Of a DNA stretch of 64,000 nt, positions 26,570 through 36,444 are shown piece after piece; the stretch's first letter is position 1; each line of letters begins with the position of its first letter. The position numbers were made by a program, and so were the translations under genes. The notes beneath the pieces were generated by a model. That model worked only from the letters and a program-made list of their open reading frames with translations. It did not search any database and was not told where the DNA came from. Origin of the DNA: Odiellus spinosus (Eukaryota > Arthropoda > Arachnida > Opiliones > Phalangiidae); contig OY987230.1 of the NCBI GenBank assembly GCA_963920705.1, positions 15,153,320 through 15,217,319 on the forward strand. Reading direction: 5' to 3'.

Positions 26570-26890
26570 TTATTAAAATAAAAATTATCACTGTGTCCGC
26601 TCTTTGATTCTCGCCCTTTCTGGCACGTGATAAGGTCACTTTCGCCCGGTCTTTTTTCGCAAAAGTACTTATTCCAGAGAGTCCTGCCTTTGGTATGAAA
26701 ATTATCGTTTATTACGTCATCGGGAAAACACTACCTACCTATATTTTTTTTACCTTTTTATTATGAAATTTCTTACGAACGCGTCAACCCAGAGGTATAA
26801 AATTTGAATATGGCGTTTTAATAGTTTGATAAACCAAAAATAATCCATAGTAATTCGAAAAAAAATGGTGACAGCGTCATTTTAACAAAG
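26570..26890. repeat. Dispersed repeat, B family, reverse orientation
   Basis: It ends with GAAAAAAAATGGTGACAGCG and contains GGCACGTGATAAGGTCACTT and ATTACGTCATC, the complements of blocks in the copies at 23.0 and 35.5 kb. Confidence 0.55.
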
Positions 26891-27138
26891 CTTAACTAAT
26901 CTAGTTACATCCTTAAAGTCTATATTTGATGATCAGTGTAATAATGAAAAAACAATCTGTATGTCTTGCTAGGTATAATTAGTTGAGGAGATATGGTGAT
27001 GTTCGTGTGGTGATTTTGGATTTTTCGGGGCTGGTATACGGATAATCAAAATTTTACTTTTCGGGAATCGGGGCCGATAGACGAATACGTATAATCTTCC
27101 CCAAAAATGGTTGAAGGGGGGTACAAATTGGGTTCACC

Positions 27139-27240
27139 GAGTTCAGATTTGGCAGTGCATTGAGTTCAAACTCTTATGAACTCTTAAGTTCAGCTTTGAT
27201 AGTGCAAAGAGTTCAATAATTTTGTACACCTGAGTTCGCG
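27139..27240. repeat. Two-copy 47-bp duplication with GAGTTCA motifs
   Basis: GTTCAGATTTGGCAGTGCAT at 27141 and GTTCAGCTTTGATAGTGCAA at 27188 lie in a stretch where GAGTTCA/TGAACTC recur, giving both direct and inverted symmetry. Confidence 0.5.
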
Positions 27241-27691
27241 AGTGTCTGCCCCCTCGATAGGAATTCTAAGGGATAGTGAAAATTATACCAGGGCCTCAAG
27301 TACGAGAGGATGGGATAAGAATGTTTCTATGTACATAAATCAGTTCTTGATAAACTCAATAGAGGTCGATAAACTCAACAGAGGGCGCTATAAGCTTAGA
27401 ATTAAAATAATAGACAGTACACGGTGGTATAGAAAAAAATCTTGAAAATGTTGGCCCTATACAGTCAAATTCTATCTTCCTAAATTCTCGGGCTACATAA
27501 ATTAGTTCTTGTTACTACTATTCCACTAATATCAAGGAAGAATATTATAGAATTAACCCACTACAAAAAATACCTATATAAAAAAATCACGACATGGTAT
27601 ATTTAGAGTATCCGTGTAAATGGCACTTGATATTCTCGCGCCTAACTCTCGCGCTCTTTTGGGGCTTTAGTCTTTTTTCCCTCTCTCTCGT

Positions 27692-27907
27692 TTACCTCCT
27701 CCATGATTTTCCTCTCCTATATTGGTTAGGCCATTTTCTTTTTGGCGAAACCCTAGATACCATTTGACGGAGATTTTGGCACGATTTACCGGGCTTAAAT
27801 GCGTCGGATCGCCGCGAGAATTTAGGGACATTTTCCGTCGAAACGATTCTTGATCCTTTATCCTTGGTCGCCATTTTAGATTTCTTGGGATAATTTTTTC
27901 CCGCCAT
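27692..27907 (-). CDS. Doubtful basic open frame, 71 codons
   Basis: The reading frame begins MAGKNYPKKSKMATKDKG and is rich in Lys and Arg. Two ATGs, at residues 1 and 12, both sit in ATGGCG context; AAAATGGCG is the kind of motif often found at animal 5' ends. No domain, splice partner or poly(A) signal could be assigned. It may be a first exon, a small gene or chance. Confidence 0.18.
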   Translation of the reverse strand: MAGKNYPKKSKMATKDKGSRIVSTENVPKFSRRSDAFKPGKSCQNLRQMVSRVSPKRKWPNQYRRGKSWRR

Positions 27908-28332
27908 TTAACGAATTGTTTTCATAAAAATAAATTAACGAAGGAGGCGTCGAATTTGTTTACTTTTTAAGTAACTGGTTTTTTACGTTTGCCTTTTATT
28001 GTTTGACTCTTTCGATTGTTGATTTAAAGTATACGCGGTCTGATAATTTTAGATTGATTTTTAGGTCGTTTCTATTTATGGGTCGATAAGGGATTAAGAC
28101 CAGTTTTTTGAAACAGTATTTGTTTTGTTTGAGATTTATTTATTGAATACATTAAGTCGAGGGGGTATAGAGACACTTGCCAGGAATATTTCGGTATAAT
28201 TATATATACATGTAGTTTAAAAGGGTATAATTTACAGATATATTCACTGATAAAAACCTGGAAAAACAAGGAAAATTGCATTTTCAAATGTTGTATAAAC
28301 CCTCAAATGTCAAATTTTGTTCAACCTCTTTA

Positions 28333-28730
28333 AAGGGAGCATGCAATCTAACAACAAATGATTTTTTATCGATTCCCAATCGTTTAAATAGCCCTAATCC
28401 ACCAGTAAAAATATTTACCAACAAATATTAAACTAGAAATAAATTCAAAACTTACCCGGAAAATAGGCTTAGCTGGATTCATGGAGATCCTGAATTTCTT
28501 CGCATTGATGTCATCGACCAATGAACAAAGGTCCCGTCGTTAAGGCGAGATCTCGATTAAACTTCTAATAACATTCGATTGGTCGGTGACCGATTCAATG
28601 CGAAGAAATGATGGATTTCCATGAATCTAGCTAAGCCTATTTTTCGGGTAAGTTTTAAATTTATTTCTAGTTTAATATTTGTTTGTACATTTTTGGATTT
28701 GGTTCTACAATTCAATCATTTAACTAGGCT
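28333..28730. mobile_element. TTAA foldback element, 61-kb family, right end eroded
   Basis: TTAA at 28329-28332 is followed by AGGGAGCATGCAATCTAACA. The inner palindrome pairs 28445-28485 (AAAACTTACCCGGAAAATAG, GCTTAGCTGGATTCATGGA) with 28608-28672 (TCCATGAATCTAGCTAAGCC, TATTTTTCGGGTAAGTTTT). A second palindrome lies within it (TTCTTCGCATTGA against TCAATGCGAAGAA). The outer right arm has diverged and no right TTAA is identified. Confidence 0.65.
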
Positions 28731-29528
28731 TTATCAAATTATATAAAATAACTATTCAATCAAACATCACATCGTCCGATTAAATGTCTTTCGATCAAAG
28801 TCATCAAATCGTATATTTAGAGTGAGGGAAACGATGCCAAAAATATGTTTTTAACCGTCTGATGGCGCCATTTGATATAATATTATAGAAACGAACTTAG
28901 AAAAAATATAAGTGTAGGAGAGCGAATGAAGAGCTCTAAATTCGCTATATGATACTAGTTGATTTCGTTGCTGTCGAGTATAATTTCATTATACTTCAAT
29001 TTTGATGAAATTTAGCATGCAATCATTAATTAATTTCCCTCTTTTTTTCAAAAGGTTTCAACTTATCACTGAAAATCCTATATCTTTTTCCCACGGTATT
29101 TGCCCCTCTGCTTGTAATTTAGGTTTTTGGGAGTTTGTTCGGCCGCTAATTCGTCGTTGGCGGCGATAATTGGGATCCTCCCCTAGCTCTGACTCCACGG
29201 CCCGTTCAACATTTTTTTTTACGACCCATTGGCCCTTGCAAATTTTTCCCTTCCTTTTTTCCTCTTTTAAGGGCCCATTATAAAAAAATCCTACGTTTTA
29301 AACCCAAAATTGGTTTAGAGTTTGAAATAGTCCTATTATAGCCCTCTTCTTTTACAGCCCCTACCACCAGGGGACCAACCTTGATTTACGATACCCTTCA
29401 ACTTTCTCATATATCTTTATCGGAGTCATCCTTATATAGGCGTAAAGAATTAAACGTTTGCGCGTGACGTCATCAACTAACCTTTGCTTGTGAGATGTTG
29501 CGACCATACTGCGTTAAATAAAGGCAGT

Positions 29529-30924
29529 CTTGAAATGGCCTTATCTTTTCTCTACTATCCCCTAGGCATAAACCGATAGCACTATTAGAAAGAAGTCATT
29601 CCCTAGATTAATTTAAAATAATAAAATTGACATGAGCCACTCGTTAAAGATTATTCCGCCTCAGATAGAAATGGAGCAAAAAACCAAAAATGAACCCTAT
29701 CTTGAAATGGCCGTATCTTTTCTCTGCTATCCCCTAGGCATAAACCGATAGCACTATTAGTAAGAAGGCATTCCATGGATTAATTTAAAATAATAATATT
29801 GACATGAGCCACTCGTTAAAGATTATTCCGCCTTAGATAGAAATGGAGCAAAAAACCAAAAATGAACCCTATCTTGAAATGGCCGTATCTTTTCTCTATA
29901 TCCCCAAGGCATAAACCGATAACACTATTAGTAAGAAGGCATTCCATGGATTAATTTAAAATAATAATATTGACATGAGCCACTCGTTAAAGATTATTCC
30001 GCCTCGGATAGAAATGCAGCAAAAAACCAAAAATGACCTCTATCTTGAAATGGCCGTATCTTTTCTCTGCTATCCCCTAGGCATAAACCGAAAGCATTAT
30101 TAGTAAGAAGGCATTCCATAGATTAATTTAAAATAATAATATTGACATGAGCCTCTCGTTAAAGATTATTCCGCCACTGATAGAAATTGGGCAAAAATCC
30201 AAAAATTACCCATATCTTGAAATGGCCGTATCTTTTCTCTAAACCGATAGCACTATTAGAAAGAAGGCATCACCGAGATTAATATAAAATAATAAAATTG
30301 ACATGAGCCACTTGTTAAAGATTATTCCGCCACTGATAGAAATCGAGCAAAAATCCAAAAATGATCCCTGTCTTCAAATGGCCGTATCTTTTCTCTGCTA
30401 TCACCAAGGCATAAACCGATAGCACTATTAGAAAGAAGGCATTCCATAGATTAATTTAAAATAATAATATTGACATGAGCCACTCGTTAAAGATTATTCC
30501 GCCTCAGATAGAAATGGAGGAAAAAAACCAAAAATGAACCCTATCTTGAAATGGACGTATCTTTTCTCTGCTATCCCCTAGGCATAAACCGATAGCACTA
30601 TTCGAAAGAAGGCATTCCATAGATTAATTTAAAATAATAATATTGACACGAGCCACTCGTTAAAGATTATTCCGCCACTGATATAAATCGAGCAAAAATG
30701 CAAAAATGAACCCTATCTTGAAATAGCCGTATCTTTTCTCTACTATCACTTAGGCATAAACCGATAGCACTATTAGAAAGAAGACATTCCCTAGATTAAT
30801 TTAAAATAACAATATTGACATGAGCCACTCGTTAAAGATTATTCCGCCACTGATAGAAATTGAGCAAAAATCCAAAAATGAACCCTATCTTGAAATGGCC
30901 GTATCTTTTTTCTACTATCACCAA
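29529..30924. repeat. Satellite array, about 171-bp unit, 8 copies
   Basis: Unit starts at 29529, 29700, 29872, 30043, 30215, 30371, 30544, 30715 and 30888 give steps of 171-173 bp with one 156-bp copy. Diagnostic blocks are CTTGAAATGGCCGTATCTTT, CTAGGCATAAACCGATAGCA, TTGACATGAGCCACTCGTTA and AAAGATTATTCCGCC. It has no long ORF. A diverged array of the same family in the opposite orientation lies at 48822-49443. Confidence 0.93.
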
Positions 30925-32290
30925 TTTACATTAGCCATAATAATAATAACATTGCATAGAAGCACCTCGGGAAATTTATAATAAACAAATTTCACGAATG
31001 ATTAAAATTAATTGTTTTATAGTTTTCACGCTACATCTTCGCCGATAATTTGTGATAAACATTAAAAGGTATCCGTATAGCGACAACATGCACTCTGCAA
31101 ACAGGTTTTCAATTTAAATAGCCCTCGGTTATACGTAATTCATGTTTTCTAATCCGTACGGGGGTTTTACCTTAATTTTAAACGAAAACTCTTAGCTGAA
31201 AATTATTAAATTCAATGGCGTGTAGCGTGAAACTTTGTGGTCATGAGCTCCACTAATATAAATCGCAATAAAGCAAAACTCGAAACGAAAAGGGCCCCTT
31301 CTAGGATCAAACACCTCCCCTGCACCCTCGAGGTCTGCTGAGTGCTGACCCAAATACTCCGCTAATGAATTCTAGTTATAGTTTGTTTTGTCGAAATGCC
31401 TATTTTTTTAGAACGGAAATTCATATGAATTTAGTTTAGAATTTATTGGATGTGTTTTTGGTTTCTAAATGAAATTTCTTTGTAAATTAGCGCTGCGTTT
31501 AGATTTTATTCAAAGTAAAATCCCACCAATCACCAGAATTCTACTTGTAAAATGCTAGAGAAAAGGAAATTGAAGTTACTCTCTATAAAGAAAGATTATT
31601 TATTATTAAAATGCCCGCGAAATAAGTTAAACACAAATTTGAATTGATCACCAGCTCTGATGGTTTCCCTCAACGGTAAAAATATAGCTAAAATATCGCC
31701 TAAAAACTTGGTTAATTATCTAAGTGGCTTATCCTCGATTGCTAATGCCAATGAGAGTTCTTTTTTTAAATGGCAGCGTGAACCTAAAGAGACGTTTGTT
31801 ATATAGCGGGTGCTTAAGGGTTAAATTGATTCACCCGCCCCATTTTTAAAGGGACTTCATTGGCATCAGCAACTAACTTTTCTCGAGAATGTTTCCAGTC
31901 TAAACGATTTAGGCTTAGCGAGTCTGTCGTTTTGCGATTTCGATAATTACGGTTTTCAGACATATTTTAAATGTGCAAATCAATTAAAAATAACTTGCTA
32001 TCAGAGTCTATTATATCCCTTTAAACTTAAACATGGTTTTTATTTATAACGCCCAACCTTTTCGATTTTTTTTTCCTACCGAGTTTAAGCTCAATAAATA
32101 ATAGTTTTTTTTTTATCTTCGGCGAAGTTCGATCCTGGTGAACATGTTATTCGCGCAAAAATCAATAAAATTTTATGCACGGGTCTTGAAAAGCGTGATA
32201 AGAATACGTTTTGATGAATTAAATACGCTCGTGCTGATCATAATGATTATACTTTCTGCGATAGGTTTATATAAAGTTGTATATCGAATG
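30925..32290. other. Intergenic; one MITE end, otherwise nothing
   Basis: AACTTGCTATCAGAGTCTAT and ATATCCCT end at 32020 with TTAA at 32021-32024, a right end of the 9.4-kb MITE family. A possible left TTAA-AGGG is at 31846-31853 but its arm matches poorly. No gene is seen. Confidence 0.45.
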
Positions 32291-32299
32291 AATATAGGT

Positions 32300-32480
32300 T
32301 AAACCTTTTCTCCCAATGTAAGCCAATTAAACCTTTGATCACAAAACAAGCCAATTAAACCTTTTTTTTTTTTTTTTTTCACAATATAAGCCAATAAAAC
32401 GATTTCCCGCAATATAAGCCAATTAAACATTTTCTCACAATACAAGGCAATCAAACTTTTTTTCACAATATAAGGAGGTG
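32300..32480. repeat. Degenerate tandem repeat, about 30-bp unit (AAGCCAATTAAACC)
   Basis: About six units carry the core (T)AAGCCAATTAAACCTTTT with CACAATATAAG between them. One unit has a T17 expansion. The period varies with the T-run length. Confidence 0.65.
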
Positions 32481-32724
32481 TCTCGCCTGGCCGTTGCGAT
32501 TTCAAGTGAGTCTGATTTACGCTAGTTGCCTTTCTGTACAAATTTCAGGAATACTTAGGGTGAAACCATGGACTGAAGAAATCAGACTCACTTCATCGTC
32601 ACCCACAGTATATGTCGTCTTATAATCTTGAAGGATGATTTACTTTAGTAAAATTCGTAACGGGTTGGAATTTCATTTGGTAAAATTCATATCGGGTGGA
32701 CTCATTTCTAATCGGGCCCGAGCT

Positions 32725-32725
<1 letters not shown>

Positions 32726-32756
<31 letters not shown>

Positions 32757-33190
32757 CGGTTCTACCCCGATTCGCCCAAAACATTTGGCCCAATTCCCAT
32801 TTCGCCCAAACTCAATTGGCCCAATCCTAACTGGCCCAATCCCAACTGGCCCAATTCCCAATCAGCCCAATTTATTAGGCCCAATTCCCAATCAGCCCAA
32901 TCCTATTTCGTCCAATCCCATTTCCCCTAATTCCCATTTCGCCAAATCACATTTCGCATAATTCCATTTTTGCCAAATTCTTATTTCGCCCAATCCACAC
33001 CCAAGGCATATGCGAACAAAATCCTCTTGATCGGTTCCTTCGTCCTGTTTAATTATTTCTACCTAACCTAACCTAACAATTTTAGGCGAAACGGGAAAAG
33101 GAATTTTAGGTTGAGCGAAATGGGAATAGATAATTCTTTACTAACTGATAAAACGAAGTGGGATTGGGCGAATTGGGACAAGGAAATTTT
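32726..33190. repeat. T31 tract followed by a short degenerate repeat (GGCCCAATCCCAACT)
   Basis: T runs from 32726 to 32756. Downstream to about 33000, units of about 15 bp alternate TTGGCCCAA, TTCGCCCAA and CAGCCCAAT with CCCAATTCCCA. After 33090 the motif appears inverted (GATTGGGCGAATTGGGA near 33160). A (CCTAA)3 stretch is at 33062-33076. Confidence 0.6.
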
Positions 33191-34376
33191 GGTTTGGTGA
33201 AGTAGAGGTATAGTGTTTTAAATGGGCGTTTTAATAGTATGATATATAATTCGTAATTCTTCGAAGATAATGGTGACAGTCTCACTTTAACAGTTTTGAA
33301 ACTTACCTCTGAAGTATACCTATCTTTTTCCATATAGTCCTTTTTGTCGTCACTAAAAAAATAAGTTAAAAAAACTCGAAATAAATTTAGAAAAAATTAT
33401 TAATTTTGCGATTTATTTTTATTTTCAATATCTCTTTTTTTTTTTTTTCAATACGTATATAAGATTTCTACGGTAATATTATTTACAACAAATAAGATTC
33501 AAATGTTTTACAATAATTATAATAAAAAACAAAAAGAGAGGCGGGAACTTTTGGGAATAATATTATTTTTTTCCTAAATTTAAAGAACAAAAAACAAAAT
33601 AATAATAATATTAATATTAAGGAAAAAAAGGACTAGTTTCTACTTGGAACAACAAGCTCGTATGTTTTTCCATATAGAGAGATATAGATAGCTAACTCCC
33701 TGTAGCCATTTTTTTGGAAAATCTACATTTGTTTTTTTTTACAATTTTTTTTTCTACATATAAATTTTCACTTCCGCCCCAAAACCAGGAAATTTTGAGA
33801 TCTCTTACAATATTTCCCTCTGAAAAAATTGTGTCTAAATAGCGAGCCACAGAACGCCGATACCAGTTCTTAAAGGAAATGTGACTATTGAATTCTAAGG
33901 TGTATATTTATATTTATCCAATCGTGAATGGATTAAAAATGATTAAAATATCAGTTTTTTATAGAAAATTTCCCATTTTCAAAACTTTACATCGTACTGA
34001 ATTTATAACTTGACTATGATTGGCTGATTCCTTTTCATCATTCAAATAAATTTTATTCACGATAATTTAAATACGTAGTATAGTTTCGATCAGTTTAAAA
34101 ATTTATATTTAATTAAAATATGTCTCAATCATCTTACTCAGCTAGGTTCATAAAAACTTGTAAATATATGGGAATTACATGTTTAACAAATAATCAGGGA
34201 TTTTTTTTATATACGAGTATATTTACGCTAATTAGTAGTATATGTTCTATAGAGAGCCTTACTATTTTACACCTGGTAGGTTTAAAAGGTTGCTATTGGT
34301 ACACCTTGAAATATCAGGGAAAATACTTGGGAAAAACTAGGATTTATCAGGGTTTCCCGGAATTTTTTTTTTCTAA

Positions 34377-34611
34377 AGCTGCGTTCATACTAGGCCTTTT
34401 AATCGATTTAAACCGTTTCAAAACGTTTCGTTGGATTCGTCTGAACTGGAAACTGTCTTTTATCAAATCGATTTGATTCGGTTTCTCGAAACTGCTTCGG
34501 GAACCAGTTTCGTACCGAACACGTGACTCTTAAAACGATTCCTGGCGATTTGAATATCGGTTTGCTTTTACCTTTTCAAATTGATTTAGAAATGCTAGTG
34601 TGACCGTAGCT
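34377..34611. mobile_element. 235-bp PIF/Harbinger-like MITE with TAA duplication (63-kb family)
   Basis: TAA at 34374-34376 and 34612-34614 flank AGCTGCGTTCATACTAGGCC at the left and CTAGTGTGACCGTAGCT at the right. The inside is full of CGATTT/AAATCG motifs (ATCGATTTGATTCGGTTTCT, ACGATTCCTGGCGATTTGAA). It is a solitary copy of the unit that is tandemly amplified at 63.2-63.96 kb. Confidence 0.8.
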
Positions 34612-35460
34612 TAAATGTGGCGTTACACCTTATAATTCAATATTCACGATGCCTTTAGATTTAAAATTGTTCTGTCAAATCGGGCCATAAAATCAGAAGG
34701 AAAAATTTACTGAGAATTTATCAATTTATTTTTTATTTAATTTCAAACATCGCAAGCTATTTTATTTTCTTAAATTTCATTACAACTATACATATACTTT
34801 AATCTATTTATAAACCTGGTATAGCTGATAATATTTTCCCCTTAACATTTTAAAAACGTCCCTATTTTTTATCTTAATTGTTTTTTTTTTATATATAATT
34901 AAACGGAGATAGCAATATTTTAATATCCGTTTTCTTCATTAATTTTATTAATTACAAATCAGATTCAGTTCTTAATTATGGGCGAAATTTACCTTATAGA
35001 GAGCATGATCGGTTTTTCTAAATAATATTTGCATTATTTACACGTGTAATTAAGACTTTTTATGGTATTTTTATTTTTAAGTTAAAATTTTTTTAAAGGC
35101 AATTTCACATTGAGCAAAATTCAATCAAAGCAATGTGAAAGTTTTAGTTTAAAATTTCATGCACACTGATATTAAATTTTAACCAATGTGAAATAGGCTT
35201 TATATTCTTCTATAGGAAGATTCATAAATTCCACACAGAGAGTACGTCGTCCATTTAGCCTTTAGTTAAGAATATAATTAAACATGCAACTCCAGGAGGA
35301 GCTATTCTTACCCAGGATGGAGAGCGTACCCCTTATATTCATGTTTCTCGATGAGAATCTATGATTCTCTCTATATTACACTTTGATTTGGGGTAATTTG
35401 TATCTTTCCTGCATTGCCATACAATTTTTAAATCTTATTCTATTATTTTTATAAATTAAT

Positions 35461-35760
35461 GTGATGCTGTCACCATTTTTTTCGAAGGCTTATGGATAAC
35501 TATTTAAAACCTATAAAATTTTACACTCCTCGGTTGACGCATTTTTAAGGAACTTTAAAAAGTAAAATGCTAAAAATATATAAGTTTAAGGTAATTTCAC
35601 GAAAGAGACTACGCGAAAGCAACTTTATCACGTGCCAGAATCAACTGTAGACTCTATATAAAAACCACGCGACCATAGTAATGACGTATAGAATGTTGGG
35701 TATTTTTAATTTTCAAAAAGATGGTGATTTATAAAATATTTTTGTGGTAATGTTTACGTG
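35461..35760. repeat. Dispersed repeat, B family
   Basis: It starts GATGCTGTCACCATTTTTTT, contains GCCAGAATCAACTGTAGACT and GCGACCATAGTAATGACGTA, and ends near AAAGATGGTGAT, whose ATGGTGA mirrors TCACCAT at the start. Confidence 0.65.
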
Positions 35761-36444
35761 TCATATTTATAATTTTTCTATCTTTCCCAATATGATTTGA
35801 TGACAGCATCAAATTAAAATATCTTTCTAATGTATATTTGAAAGTTCTAATTCATTACTTTAAATTTAAAATACTTATAAAATTAAGGGGGCGGTCACTG
35901 AAATTTGCATATTTACAAAAGTATTGAGGAAAAATCACATTTTTTGTTAATTAGATTGAAATTGTTTTTGTACTAAATTACATACTAAACTTCACACACT
36001 TATATATCCACCAACGAAGGTTTTTTTTTTTTTTTTTCGATTATCGGTAATCATTTGTTTTAGTAAAGTTCTTCCGTCGATTAATCGATTTTACGTATAG
36101 TTCTTTTAATTTCTAAAAAGACTATGAGAAACCGAGCGCACTTTTTTTAATTACCATATTTTACAAGTTTGTTTTTCTAATAAATCTTTATAAATTAACA
36201 CGACAAAGGCGATTGGCACGAGTTAACAGTTCTAGTATTGATGTTTTCATCATCAAAAACACCGTATAAGTTTAGCCAATTTTGTCAAAAGGGAAGGAAA
36301 CTAGAAAGAATTTAGGCTTAATGAACGAGTCGAATGTAATGTCGCCGTAATAAGCTTTTCTTTATAGATATAGAATTCATAGCGAAGTAACGTTTTATGA
36401 CGTTATAACTGATCACAGTTTTACCTTTTTTATTTTCTTTTAAT

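Larger units (their letters stand above)
22581..28328. other. Intergenic, repeat fragments only
   Basis: This stretch holds repeat copies near 23.0-23.4, 23.62-23.74 and 26.57-26.89 kb, one MITE end at 24.43-24.59 kb and a 47-bp duplication at 27.14-27.24 kb. Two minus-strand open frames (25281-25529 and 27692-27907) are listed separately as doubtful. Nothing else is supported. Confidence 0.5.
33200..36444. other. Intergenic and probable 3'-flank of the Psc-like gene
   Basis: This stretch holds a B-family fragment (33215-33290), a MITE (34377-34611) and a full B-family copy (35461-35760). The Psc-like 3'-UTR should lie just below 36445 on the minus strand, but several AT-rich stretches could serve as its poly(A) signal and I do not choose one. 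No other gene is seen. Confidence 0.5.

Noticed and set aside
32635..32961. 108-codon frame rich in GPIPTGPIPNQPN-like words
   Set aside because: Translation of the T31 tract and the CCCAAT repeat; low-complexity artefact.
34120..34476. Plus-strand 118-codon frame
   Set aside because: Its 3' third lies inside the MITE at 34377-34611 and its middle contains hAT-MITE-like ATCAGGGAAAAT sequence; no recognisable protein.
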